Made by a program: the position numbers and the translations under genes | In this document: positions 32,600 to 44,700 of the stretch, piece by piece | How positions within the stretch are numbered: position 1 is the stretch's first letter | Layout: every line of letters starts with the position of its first letter | Notes under the pieces: generated by a model | Told to the model about the DNA's origin: nothing | The model's database searches: none | Seen by the model: the letters and a program-made list of their open reading frames with translations, nothing else | Assembly (NCBI GenBank): GCA_036873755.1 | Contig: JAVTVY010025328.1 | Coordinates: 37,123 to 101,122, forward strand | Reading direction: 5' to 3' | Length of the DNA: 64,000 nucleotides | From: Hanleya hanleyi | Taxonomy: Eukaryota; Mollusca; Polyplacophora; Lepidopleurida; Hanleyidae

Positions 32600-33643
32600 T
32601 TAATATATAGTTGACGGCTCAGTAGGTTGGCTCACTTTTACCGGTGATAAACAGTTAACAGTTATCATACGCTTCATTTTATCTTTGATGGCTGGTATTC
32701 TGAGAGTCAAGATTATGGGGTCAATAATGGGATTGACACGATAGAGTGAGGTAAGTATACCGCGAGTTGATCTGCTCAGTTGGACGTTGTCCAGTTTGGC
32801 GAGTTCGGAGTAAATGGGCCCGGGGAGGAAAAATGCCAAGGACGTACAGTGTACAATAAAATACGTAATGGCCAAGGATACAGCTGTCTTCTTGTTCGTG
32901 GACCGTGCGTCAGTCACAGCGATACTAGCTCTCCTTATTCGCTTTAATAATATAAACAGTATCATGTAGATAGAAAATGTAACTATACCTACAGTGATTA
33001 AAATGTAAGAGCGGACGACTGCTGTCCAGGCTCTGTGACCTTCCATTAACATATAACATATTCGTGATTCCACCAATTTCGAAGGTTTCATGAAAGGAAT
33101 GAAAGCAACAGGGAGAATCAACATCAGCGGAATAGCCCAGGTGACGCCTATAATAGAGAATAACTGCAATCTGGAATAGCTACGTGTATAGTACTGTAGG
33201 GGAGCTAAAATGGCGTAGAATCTGTCACACGCCAAAACAAGAGAAGCCAAACATTGATAATAATATATTACTGGTGTACAGATTCTGTTTGGCAAGATGA
33301 CACAGGTAAGAAGGTAGTCACCAGTTTCCCCGAAGCTGTAAACAATATACTCTATTATATCTAAGGAAGAGAACAACGGTAACAGAAAATCGGCTAACAA
33401 CATATTCGCTATGAAATATTTTGATTTCAAATTCTCTGACGGCACAGCTATAACCGATTTGAGAGCATAGAAGTTGAACAACATTCCCGTGCATGCTAAC
33501 ACCACACCAAAAGATCGGATTAACGTGTCAGTGATATTAACAGCAAGATATTTGGAAAGTTCGGACGTAGTTGATAGGCCGCCACTCTCCATGCAATTCC
33601 TGGTGCCGTTGATGATATCCGTAGTGTTTCCACTGATGTTCAT
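32600..33643 (-). CDS. Class A (rhodopsin-like) GPCR, orphan
   Basis: Complete 347-aa intronless frame. Seven hydrophobic segments: TM1 43-66 (N57 in GMLFNF), TM2 76-100 (LLAD, D85), TM3 114-146 (ending CDRF, D140-R141-F142), TM4 162-181 (W169), TM5 207-233, TM6 252-275, TM7 295-316 (NPIID, N304-D308). Cys114 and Cys196 could form the extracellular disulfide. N-terminal N-glycosylation sites: N2, N6, N12, N36. Divergent points: DRF instead of DRY, NPIID instead of NPxxY, and no CWxP in TM6 (FIVHCTSLAFFLPG). It should sit in the plasma membrane and signal through G proteins. The ligand cannot be told; peptide or small-molecule orphan receptors expanded in lophotrochozoans are likely relatives. 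No splice sites interrupt it. Confidence 0.93.
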   Translation of the reverse strand: MNISGNTTDIINGTRNCMESGGLSTTSELSKYLAVNITDTLIRSFGVVLACTGMLFNFYALKSVIAVPSENLKSKYFIANMLLADFLLPLFSSLDIIEYIVYSFGETGDYLLTCVILPNRICTPVIYYYQCLASLVLACDRFYAILAPLQYYTRSYSRLQLFSIIGVTWAIPLMLILPVAFIPFMKPSKLVESRICYMLMEGHRAWTAVVRSYILITVGIVTFSIYMILFILLKRIRRASIAVTDARSTNKKTAVSLAITYFIVHCTSLAFFLPGPIYSELAKLDNVQLSRSTRGILTSLYRVNPIIDPIILTLRIPAIKDKMKRMITVNCLSPVKVSQPTEPSTIY

Positions 33644-33790
33644 CTTCCGTAAATTCTATCCACGCGATCAGCAACTTGTTTGGCCTGTAAAAAAAGTACA
33701 AGTCTTCAAAAAAGCGCATAATCACGTATATGATGTTCTGTAGGGGGATTGGTAGCTAACAAAGCATTGCTGTTGTGATTTGGAGCTACG

Positions 33791-33798
33791 TATATAAC
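33791..33798 (-). promoter_or_regulatory. TATA-like box upstream of the GPCR
   Basis: TATATAAC on the plus strand (GTTATATA on the coding strand), about 147 bp before the start codon. Weak support only. Confidence 0.25.
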
Positions 33799-34417
33799 GA
33801 CGCCCTGACATAGGACGTCATATTTCGTACATACAACAAATATGCTTTAGGTGAAATTGATTACTTGCATTTATCATTGTCTTCTGAAGTGTAATGCGGG
33901 ACGTTTCGCTTCGAAACCCGACTGTCGGTTAACTTTCCTTAGAATGTATCATTATCCATTTTCCCATTTCTTGTTTAAACAAAACATTTGAGGTTCTGAG
34001 TTTCCCAGCCATCAGTTTTTTCGGATACAGTATCACTGTTTGCTCTTTGATTTTTTTATAAGCACAAATGAATAATTTGAACGACAATGCTTGTGAAAAT
34101 CAAACTTTCATATTCTCTCAGTAATAATCATTGAACGGTCAATGTTGTAATGAGAATGATTTCATAGTATTTACAGGATCAATATTTGAAACATCCGCCC
34201 AGATTCACCCTAACAACCGAAAAAAATCGTACCTTTGAATCGGGAGTAGCAGAGGTATTATTAATTTCTTGATAGTTTAGTTATTTTTACCTGCAATATT
34301 TTGCCAACATACATGTTCTTGTGCATTTTATTGCAATTAATATGCGTGCCAGAGATAAATTCCATAATAGAATAGATTTTATAGTTTCTTTGATAGGCAT
34401 TTAGAAGTCGGCGTATA
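33799..34417. other. Intergenic, nothing recognised
   Basis: No ORF, repeat or RNA feature recognised between the GPCR promoter region and the inverted repeat. Confidence 0.5.
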
Positions 34418-34617
34418 TAACACAAGGCTATTCTATGGATAACAACTTCTTTATTGCTGTGGAGCTGACGTTTCGTTGGAGATACTTCCAACTTTTTCAA
34501 AGCTAATGATTTTCAAAGCTAATTTTCATTAGCTTTGAAAAAGTTGGAAGTATCTCCAACGAAACGTCAGCTCCACAGCAATAAAGAAGTTGTTATCCAT
34601 AGAATAGCCTTGTGTTA
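34418..34617. repeat. Perfect inverted repeat, 92-bp arms, 16-bp loop
   Basis: The left arm begins TAACACAAGGCTATTC and ends CAAAGCTAATGA; the right arm (34526-34617) is its exact complement over all 92 bases I compared. The loop contains TTTCAAAGCTAAT, a further partial copy of the arm end. It would form a long stem as RNA. It may be a foldback or a Penelope-type terminal repeat in inverted form; the second idea rests only on ATAACAACTTCTTTATT-like words remembered from such elements. Confidence 0.92.
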
Positions 34618-34904
34618 GATTTTATAGGTTTTATGTTAATTCAATTTAAGGCCACCGTGTATTGGAAAGCACAATTGTACGCCTGCTACATATTGAATGT
34701 GGAATATAATACTTGCATCTGTACATATTACCGCAGTATATTTGTGCTCTACACCAGGCTCTGTGATATTTTTTATAACATATCGTATATACGCTTATAA
34801 AATATGAAAGACAATATGGGTGTTCTCAGCCCTACCCCACCGTGACGCAGTCTAAAAAGAGCGTTATAAAAAACGGAGTCCGCATATATATATTAAATCC
34901 AGCA

Positions 34905-35035
34905 TTAAAAGAGTGGTGGAAAACGATGCAGGCGTACCGGCAAGAAGTCAGACGACCCCGCAGACAAATATACTGATTGCATATTTAAAAAAAATATCAC
35001 AAGAGCCCAAGTTGATCCCTGTGATGATTTGTATC
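34905..35035. repeat. Dispersed repeat, copy of 3505-3625
   Basis: Shares GGTGGAAAACGATGC-like, AAGAAGTCA, GACCCC and AAATATACTGA blocks with 3505-3625. Non-coding. Confidence 0.55.
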
Positions 35036-37038
35036 CCATACACGTTTTTACTGTACTGTTCATGGGGACATATTGAATCATTACTGATTAATTATTAATC
35101 ATCTGTAGGGGAAGCAGTTTTGAGAAGAATGTGAAGGGATGGAGAATATTGAAGGGACCTCGGATCATTAAGCTCATTTTCTGACGCTGCGGTCATTTCT
35201 TTCGGGCAACATGTTTTTCGGCCAGCATTAGTAGTATGGCAACTCTCCTGCCCAGTACGTTAGACGTTCAGTAATTATTACGTTTACTGGATGCAAGCCG
35301 GTATTTAATTTTGTTGCTATAGTTCTGTTTTGAGTACGTAGTTATGAACGTTTGAAAGAGGTCAATCTGGTGACGTCTTAAGAAACCCTAGTTGCCAAGA
35401 TTTCAGACAGCATGCCTCTCGCCGACCTTTTGCAGATTAAGTTTGCGGAGCATCACTTGACGGTTTAAATCAAATAATGTGAGTTACGTTTTCTAGCTTA
35501 ATTCTTATTTCACATGGTTAAAGGATATTCTTTGATATTAATTCGACAGTGTTTTACTTTAAAATTATTGCTATTCTGCTCAGCTTCACCGAAGATCTGT
35601 AACGGCGCATGAACCAAAGGTATAGTATATGGTATAAACATGTACAGCTTTGGGAACGATTGTCGATATTACCTGGAAATATGGGAGATTCCCAGATGTA
35701 ATCTGTAACACTTATTATGGTGAATTCATGTGACAGTAATATATTGTTGATAACACACGCCGTTTCGATATGTGAAAACAGGGTATATTCTCTAAGTAAT
35801 CTGCGATAATTGTTTTGAAAATTCTGTGATCTCCAGTGTTACGAATTCTGGTCGCATGGGCATCTTACAAATGAGTAGATAGCTAAATGAGGCTTCTCCT
35901 AACTGGCGGATTTATTTGTAACACCGGACACAACCAATTTCTTTGGTAACGCAGTTGTTTTATCTTGTTTGCGAGAAAGCATGACGCAAGTAATGAATTA
36001 GTAGGTAGTAAAACAGGATTTCTGAAACCGGTCGATTTTTTTACAGTAAATTAATGTAGCATGCCTTCCGTTTAAGTTGTACTTACATCTCCAGTGATAT
36101 TCACAAATGATGATTATGACTATCTGAAGTAATAAACATAAACCAATTCAGTGATTGATGATTCGAGTCCATTTCTCTATCGATGTTACCTCGGTCATAT
36201 TTGCTTATGGTGGCTATGATTTGCTAGAGATAGAAGAAAGACTTATCTTGGAGGTTGAAATGTCCCCTATATAGCGACCACCTCGATCAAAAAAATACTT
36301 CTTTCAGTGAGAAACAAATACCCAAAGCCTGCAAATTTTGATGATTTGCTTTGTAGAAAAATACACTGAATTTGATTGACTGTAAACGCTCCTGAAATTG
36401 GGTCAGTGGTTGCATTGACAATGTCATTAATTCGATAGCGTTTGAAGAATTATTGGCACTACGGAGACACCATTCCTTGATTGACGTTTCATTTAATTTA
36501 AAAATGACGCTGCCGCTGTATTGACTTCACAGCCAGAGCGAAGTAATTTATTCCACGACAATTTCCAGATCTTCCAATTTTCCTGGTCCATTTAAATATA
36601 TATCGTATTGGCATTTTGCAGAAAGAAAGATGAAATTTCTTTTCCATAAAATTGAATTCAATAGTCATGTGACGATCATATATATACATGTTATATATGG
36701 GAGCATACCTCGATCGAATTTTCTTCCATTCAGTGAGGAAAAATGACAAATGGGAATGTACATTATTTCACCGGTGAGATACAGGTTGGATGGGATTCGG
36801 TGCTTAGGCAGAAAGAGGGGCAATACTTGGATATCTGATGCTGAGTAACATGACACAGTATAAGTGTATGATTAATTGCGTGGAAATGCTGGGTAATATT
36901 ACTGGTGTCGATATGAAATGACTTTTGTGAAAGAACGAATTGGTACGCATTGATAATGGGTGCCATGGATACAGACCCTGACTATATGTGGATATAGATG
37001 AAAAGAGCGGATATATTACACAGGTAAATCTACAAGTC
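35036..37038. other. Intergenic, nothing recognised
   Basis: About 2 kb with no supported gene. Short minus-strand frames at 36498-36966 overlap one another and resemble no family. Confidence 0.5.
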
Positions 37039-37042
37039 TTAA

Positions 37043-37622
37043 CCCTAGAAGGCCTGGAGGGGCATTATGCCCTCCCACCAAACTTTCTGCGCTATCGCCG
37101 GAATGATGAAAAATTGCGAGCTGACACTCCTTGACTTCTTATTTTATCATATCGGGGTCATTTTTAGCCTATTTAGGTAATACCCCGAGTAGATCATTGG
37201 TGAATTCAAGATGGCGGCCATGCATGTGGGGTATCAGAAAAGTGATTATTCCCTAATTTTTCCCTGATTTTTTTTCGCAAAAAAAACGGACAAAACTATT
37301 TTATTTCACATCAGAGTAATATTTGCTAATTTATCATGCAGTTTTTGCGGAGCAATTACATCAATAAAAAATTCGAAAAATCTGACCAATTTTTTTTACA
37401 AAAATGTCTTTTTGGAAAATAACGTCACTCTGACGTCATCAAAGCGGCCATCTTGGATTTTTTAAATCTTCTAGTATATCTGTAATCCAAGGGTATAATG
37501 TGGTAAGTTTCAGTCCCCGTGCTCAAAGGTTCAGAAAAATAATTAGGTGGGGGGGGAGGCAAAATAAATAGCCCCATACCCAGGCATGAACATGTACTCA
37601 AAAAACCCCAGGCCAGATAGGG
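37043..37622 (+). mobile_element. piggyBac-type MITE, complete
   Basis: Flanked by TTAA at 37039-37042 and 37623-37626. Termini CCCTAGAAGGCCTGG and CCAGGCCAGATAGGG. The interior holds AAGATGGCGGCCA, TGACGTCA and GCGGCCATCTTGGA in the family order. 580 bp, non-coding. Confidence 0.92.
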
Positions 37623-37639
37623 TTAATATAACACAGATA

Positions 37640-39310
37640 CCGATATAGCTGGATAAGTCACTCCAGTGTGTAGGTGAATGAGGGAAATATTGGATATATG
37701 ATTGGAGAACATAGGGAGAATATTGGGGGATTACTGGTGTCTGTTCCACAATGCTGCGCAGAATATACTGATCCTGGGTGAGCAGGCAAATAGAATGGGG
37801 ATACTAGGATATACGATAGGAAAAACTAGGGGAAATTATTGGTGTATATTAGACCAGATTATCTGAATTCTGGATAAATATGCAAAGAACGGAAATTTCT
37901 TTAAGTAAATGAGATGCGCGAATGGAGAAATATTGTGTGATTTTACTAATGTTTATTCAACGTTGATACAAATCGGATTATATTAATCTTGGTTAAATAG
38001 GCAAATGGGGCAAATTTACTTTTAACTGACATTGATGCAGATCGAACTATACGGGATACTCTATGTCATCCCACAATGATTCCAATCCAAACAAATCAAT
38101 GTTCTTGAATATTGGGCGAATAGGTAAATAGGAAATTACCGAGATTTGTGATTAACCAACATGGGTAATAGTGGTGATTGTGCTGGTGTCTATATAACCA
38201 TGACAACATACTAGATATTATTACAAATGCCTTGGGTAAATGTCAAAAAGAAGAGAAAACTGGGTGAAATGACTGTACGACATTGATATATATCGGATAT
38301 TATGGTCTTGGTTGAATAGGCACAGCGAGCGGAAGTACATGCACTGGGACATTTTATTGAGGAAAATAAGGAAGATATTGAGTGAAGTTACTGGTGTCTA
38401 TATGATATTGATTAATATTATCTTTGGTGAATAGGCACACTGAGAGGAAAACTGAGAAAAGTGCTGGCCACAGACTAGATATTATTACAAATGTCTTGGG
38501 TAAATGTCAAAAAGAAGAGAAAACTGGGTGAAATGACTGTACGACATTGATATATATCGGAAGTTATGCTCTTGGTTGAATAGGCACAGCGAGTACTGGG
38601 ATATTTTATTGAGGAAAATAAGGAAGATATTGAGTGAAATTACTGGTGTCTATATGGTATTGGCTAATATTATCTGTGGTGAATAGGCACACTGAGAGGA
38701 ATACTGAGAAAAAAGGGAAGTACGGCAAATTAGTGGTGTCTATGTGGCATTGGATATTATCGTCTTAGCTGAATACGCACAATGAGGGGAAATTTGATCG
38801 CGACATACTGGGTGAAATTAATACTGTCTATATGGTATTGGATCTGTTAAATTTAAACCGTTTATTTCCTGGTAAGTATTGATCATGGTTATTCGAAATC
38901 TAGCATGGTTATTCTGAACAAGGTAAAGAAAAAAGTTTCTCAGTTTCAATATATGTTGCTCTGGTTGCTGGGATATTAATATTCAAAATGTGGCCATCAC
39001 ATTTTGATAAATTATGTTCAATTGAAAACATAGAATTTCGCAGAAAAAAAATCTGGGCCAAAATTGAAAAAACAGAGGCATGGATATTTTGTTGGGGAAA
39101 GGGCCACCAGAAGCCAATTTTTTTTCCACGAATTCATTTGTTAACATGCTCGTAGATAATTGTGTCTTATTACTCACAAGAATGCTGAGTGAGCAGGCAA
39201 ATAGGTAATTACTGGGATATGTCATTAAGCGAAATGCGGGAAAATATTGGGTCATTCTGCTGGAGTTTATATAACATTACTACATATCAAATAGTAAGCA
39301 TCTTGGGTGA
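37640..39310. repeat. Divergent tandem array of about 130-bp units
   Basis: Recurring block order: CTTGGGTGAATAGGCA, GAGGAAAA, TATTGAGTGAAAT, TACTGGTGTCTATAT, GACATTG. The best pair is 38213-38345 and 38483-38600, which share a run from AGATATTATTACAAATG to GGCACAGCGAG with few changes. Other units are much more diverged. Non-coding. Confidence 0.75.
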
Positions 39311-39579
39311 GTAGCCAAAAAAAAACCCAGGAAGCGCATCCAAAATAATAAAGGACTCTCTCGATATTCCTTTTTTTCTCTTTTTTCCCGCAAACCCAAA
39401 ATAATACAGGACTCTTGATATATCATTCATATACTTTTATTCTCATGCATAAGACTGAACCCATTTAAATTACATCCAAATGATTTAAATATGTAGTGTT
39501 AACTAATTTGAGGGGTTCTCATCCAAAAGAGGAAGTACACACATATCAATCAGTAAACTACAACCTATAAGCTATACAA

Positions 39580-40700
39580 ATATAATTTGAGGAAACTTTC
39601 CCCAAAATGAAACAAATCTACGTTTCCGTTTGCATGTCAGATTGGAATGTATGTAAACTACAACCCACACTTCAGCTCTACAGTGTGACAAAGACAATGT
39701 TGAATATCTCTTCCCACAAGTGACAATGAAAATTCACAAATATCCCAGTGAAGTGTCGTAATGTAACACTGGCATATTCCTGAAAGGCTACAAATATCCC
39801 AGTGTTGTTCATCTAGATGTAACATTGGCATATGTAGTCCACATTCTACCTCATATAATACAAGTAAGCCGTACAATACGGGAAAATCATTTTGAGGAAA
39901 ATTTCCCCAAAATGAATATTTTGAAAAAAATGTCCCCAAAATGAAAAGTTGGAGGAAAACTTTCCCAAAATGAAATATTCATATATGCTGTGTTGCCCAT
40001 GTAACATAGAAACGGAACTGTGATATTAGGAACATCTGAATGTATCCAGTCTTTTCTTCAAACAAGCTGCATAGTGGTAGAGAAATTATTTTGAGGAATT
40101 CTTCCCCAAAATCTGCATATATCACAGCGTGTTACAGGTTACCAGTCTAAATATTAGCTGCATATACAGTGTCAAAGAAAAGTTTTTGAGGAAGCATTCC
40201 TCAAACTGAAATTTTATGTATAGCTCAGCGTTGAAATTCATGTAATCTGCATTAAACATACTGTGGTTTTCACAGATGTCTCGGTATCCTTCATGTAATT
40301 TGGTATACATGCATTATAAAACACGTATGCCGAAAGAACAGATCAAATGGTAAGATTTAGAATGTTAGGAGAATGGTTTTGAGGAAACATCCACCAAAAT
40401 GGCGATCCATCCGACAGTGCCGAAAACTCGTATTTGATATAAATCATCGCTTTTAGTAAGCGGTCTTTGGGTACACTCTAATCAGCATACTAGTCGTGCT
40501 AGTGTCATCTGGTAATTGTGGGTTTACATGACTTCTTGTCAGATTATGTAGCTTTATGCCCCCAACACCATTAAGCACTAAAGCTAATTGCAAGCTGCAA
40601 CGTCTTAGTTAATGAACGGTTTCGGGGGAAATTAACGAAAAGCTTATATATCTGGAATACTGGAAAATGTGAGAGACAGAATGGGAAGGTTACCCCAAAA
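39580..40700. repeat. Degenerate array built on a GAGGAAA...CCCCAAAATG word
   Basis: The word TTTGAGGAAACTTTCCCCAA and variants, itself roughly palindromic, occurs near 39589, 39893, 39948, 40091, 40186 and 40376. CACAAATATCCCAGTG blocks recur at 39735 and 39788. It looks like an old satellite. No gene. Confidence 0.6.
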
Positions 40701-40984
40701 TGGGGGGAAAAATACAGTCACATCGCAGTTGTTCTGGATAACCCTATCTCGCCTGACACTTTTTATATTGGGATCGATTCCTATCGGAAAATATAAAACG
40801 TGGACGATTTGAAAACTTGGAGGCATATTGGTAGCGTGAGAAATAATTATGTACCCTTTCTGTAGCAAGGAAATATTACATTTTTGAATAGTATGTACAT
40901 ACGGCTTCAGTTCAGTTCAGGTATACGCATACAATAAGAGGCATACAGCAAGTGGCTCTAATGGAAAACTTTTATCCCGAATGG

Positions 40985-41355
40985 GTGAGTGAGTGAGTGA
41001 ATAGGGTTTAACGTCGCTTTCAGCATTTTTTCAGCTATATCACGACGAGGAAGGGAAGGGAGGGGAGGGGGAGGGGCAGGGATACCTAGTTGTAACAGAG
41101 CAGATCTAATGCTGCCATTTTATAGTGCTGTCCCACTGAAATATAATGCCGTAGGCAGACATGACACCCCCCTCAGTCACATTATACTGACACCGAGCGA
41201 ACCAGTCCTTGTTCTATCCTCTTAATGCTGGGCGTAAGCGAGGGAGCAACAAGTTCCATTTTTCAAGTCTTAGGTATGACCCGGCCTGGGATCGAACCCA
41301 GTACCTACCGCTTACGAGACCGACGCTCTAACCATTAGACCACCGCATTGCGGTT
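40985..41355 (-). mobile_element. tRNA-derived SINE, second family
   Basis: On the minus strand the head has an A-box TGGTCTAATGGTTAGAGCG (about 41320-41345) and a B-box GGGTTCGATCCC (about 41289-41300). The far end carries TTTAACGTCGCTTTCAGC and a GTGAGTGAGTGAGTG tail (40985-41005), both typical of molluscan SINEs. A GGGAAGGGAGGGGAGGG run sits inside. It is distinct from the SINE family in the duplication. Confidence 0.85.
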
Positions 41356-41649
41356 ATATCTCGAATGGGTAAATGCATACTGGCCTAAATAAAACTAATC
41401 GGGAAATTATTCCCAAATTGAGGTTCTACACATATTCCAGTAATTCAATAGTGTGTTATTGTTTAGAAATCTCTCCCAACTGACTTACTATATCGCATAA
41501 GTTCTTCTAGCAGATATCCTTGGTTGAAATAATACGATTTGTTTTGTAAGATTTATATATTACGGTCTTCAAGAAGAGCTACATTTCCCATGAACTGAAA
41601 AAAACAACAACATATCGATCATACATTACTCGAGGATTTACCGATAGTA

Positions 41650-41725
41650 GGGAATAGAAAGAGAGAGAGAGAGAATTAAGGTTTAATGTCGCGTTCAGCA
41701 ATATTTTAGCCATATAGCGACGATC
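41650..41725 (-). repeat. SINE tail fragment with (AG)n
   Basis: AGAGAGAGAGAG followed by GGTTTAATGTCGCGTTCAGC and AGCCATATAGCGACG matches the conserved tail of the SINE at 40985. The tRNA head is absent. Confidence 0.65.
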
Positions 41726-44700
41726 AAACAAAATTCTAAGTACTCAAGCCAATAACTTAGTAACCCAACGCATTAAAACATACACACATTAAAACTTATG
41801 CAACAAACCGATTTCTCTCAAATAAGCCAAGATGCAATCCTCCCTCACCCAACTATAAAGATCTCCCAAAGTAGTCGCTCGATAAAAAGCACAATCTTAA
41901 AATCTATGCATTCGATAAGAATATATTTCACCGTCACATCAATGTGAATAAGCTATTCGGCTTTATTTGTGCGTGGAATTCATAAATTGTTGCCAGTGGC
42001 TATTGCTGAATCATTTTCCATCAGCCTGTCCAGCTGCAGGTCAACTTTTGTTATTGTACTGGAATATGTCACTTCACCTCCATATTTACGTCCACTAACC
42101 CTCGCTTCCAGGCCCTTCCATCACCCTTTCTCTTCTTCTCTCTTGGTAAACGAATTTGGCGAACGTACTGATCTATTGATGACGTGGCATAATCTGTCAG
42201 CCAGTCAAGTGGTTCGGTTTGCTTTTTTCAAAGCAAAGGTTACAGGAGTCCGTTCACTCGGTATCTTAGCCAATCAAAAGCGTGTGCCTCACAGGGCCTC
42301 TCCATTTTTGGCGGTTTAAATGGAGGTCAGCTCGTTTCGTGGCTATGTAATGATTTTGGTATGGTGTTTGCGTAATGCGTCCACTGGAAGAACACATCAA
42401 AGTAAAACCACAGCTACATGCAACTTCAATCAACAACTGGAGTACTGAAGACATCCATGAGTGAACACTCGTGACAGAACACCTGCGGCAGGATCAACAC
42501 CGGCGGGATGAAGTTTTGAGTTCGAGTTCCAAAGTGTACAGTATACAGGTGCCTAAAAGATAGATAGCAGGAGATACAGGCAAGACATAATAAATGTGTA
42601 CTCGCTACCTTAATGAAAATGTTAAATGTGTACTCGTTATCTATATGTACATGCGGCATGACATACCGATAAATATATCATATGAGAACTAATTATGAAG
42701 GTCGCCTTTTCCGTGTAGACCATGGGCCAGTTCTCAGGAATAGACCTTCCGTTGAAAATTTCATTAAAACACAATTTTAATGAAATTAAAAAAGAACCAT
42801 AATTCTATGATTTTTCGAAATGTAACCAAAGAGACACTTATGTTAGCAAATCGGGGTACACAGATCTATGCCATAAGGACATTACTGTTATTATGTCAGT
42901 GATAAAGCAAACGTGGTTATTCAGGTATAACCGGAATGATTGTTTGAGCTCATCCATGCCAACACACACATATGTTTTGGACATGAGTACTGAAATATAC
43001 TGATTCTGTGGACTTTGGATAAAGAAAAAGCGTTATCCGCACATGTGCGTCTCTGGTCGATGTTCCGTGATCGCTCTTCGCTGACGGGTGTGAAATGAAG
43101 AATGCATGTCCCAGTAAATAATGTTCCTTTTCCCTTTAGGAAACTATATGTATTACCGGAGTTTCAATTCACGAAAAAATGTTTTATCTGCATGGGATAA
43201 AAACATCTTATCGCGGAAAGAATCCGGTAGGGAACCCGGATGCGGCCTTCTCGTGTTTTTGCATTTGCGCATCGATAAAGTAGTGCGAAAACCTGACGAG
43301 GAAACGCGAAAAACCCGTCAACCCGAAAACCTGACAACGCGAAAACGCAAAAAAAATACATCAACGCAAAAATGAAACAAGAGAAATCAACACGCATTAG
43401 TTCTAGTAACATCCACGCATCCAGGCCACTCCCATACTCAGCTGACATAGCTGATGAAACAAGGCAATAACACTATATACCTTGTACACTATTTCTTCTA
43501 ATTATTTAGACAGCATATCCTGACTTCTGGCTACTGTGGAGAGAAATTCTACAGATTTTCTACAAATTTCAATAGCTATCTTTGCAGTTCTTGGGATAAA
43601 TAACATATCCATGCATATCCAAGATGGATTTTTTGTGCTTCTAAGACTAAATCTGCTGTTCGAAAAATTAGAAGAAATAGGGCACTAATCCCCACATCGG
43701 TATAAGGTTATAAGTAGCTGTACAGTATAGACCAGCCATTTGGGTGATATAAAGCAGTAACAAAAGCGAATGTTTGGCTCGGGTAAATCTCCCGATTATT
43801 CAATCACCCTATTAAACTTCAATCGCCCCAAATTTTGTGGACGAAATTCAATCAGTACTTCTAATAAAGGAGATGGTACGATAAAGCAGGAAATTTTTTT
43901 TTCCAGCAGTGGGGATATAATGCCACCAACATCACCAGTTTCAATGGTGTTTTGGTCCAAGGATAGATCCTTCGTGTCTAAACGTGTGTTTAAATGACTA
44001 GATTTAGACCCTTTTTTCATGGAATAGCACATGCTGCAGATTTCAATTTCATCTCGTAACTATAATTACAATGCTATCAAGCTAGAACTTTCACAAATAT
44101 ATTTTCTCTCGTCATTACATTAAACAAAATTATTTTTAGTACATTTTATTTTTTTGATTTCAACCATTATTCAACCATTTCAACCTTTATTTCAAGTATA
44201 AGCCAAAATCTCTCCTCATCATATCATCTCCTTTGATCACCTGCTAAAATCATTAAAATGACAAAGAAATAATGCAATATTTTACTTGATTTTATAACAT
44301 TTTGTCAAATGTTCTAAAAAATTTGATCGACCCCCCTCCCTCAGTTTTAAAGTGAGAAATTTTCTAAATATATTGAATTTCATGAAAAACAAAGCTACGA
44401 AAATTTGATTGTTATTCACTGTTTATGAAAGGAACACAAATACATAATGAGTAACTGAGGTTACAAATCTATTTACAATGTTGTTGTGAAAATTGATCAG
44501 TATTCAATTAACTATGATTTCATTTTTTATTTAAAGTGAGACAAACATGATTAAACTCTTGGATCAAATTTGATGGTACACCTAAAATACTGCTCACAAT
44601 ATGGTTGTGTGAGGATGTACATGTATCATGTGAAGAAGTAGTCGTGTTTAAACAACAAAGTCTGGTACTACAACGTACATGAACAATAAAAAGTCATTTG

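Noticed and set aside
41969..42319. 116-codon plus-strand frame
   Set aside because: No recognisable family and no splice or coding support; the end overlaps promoter-like sequence.
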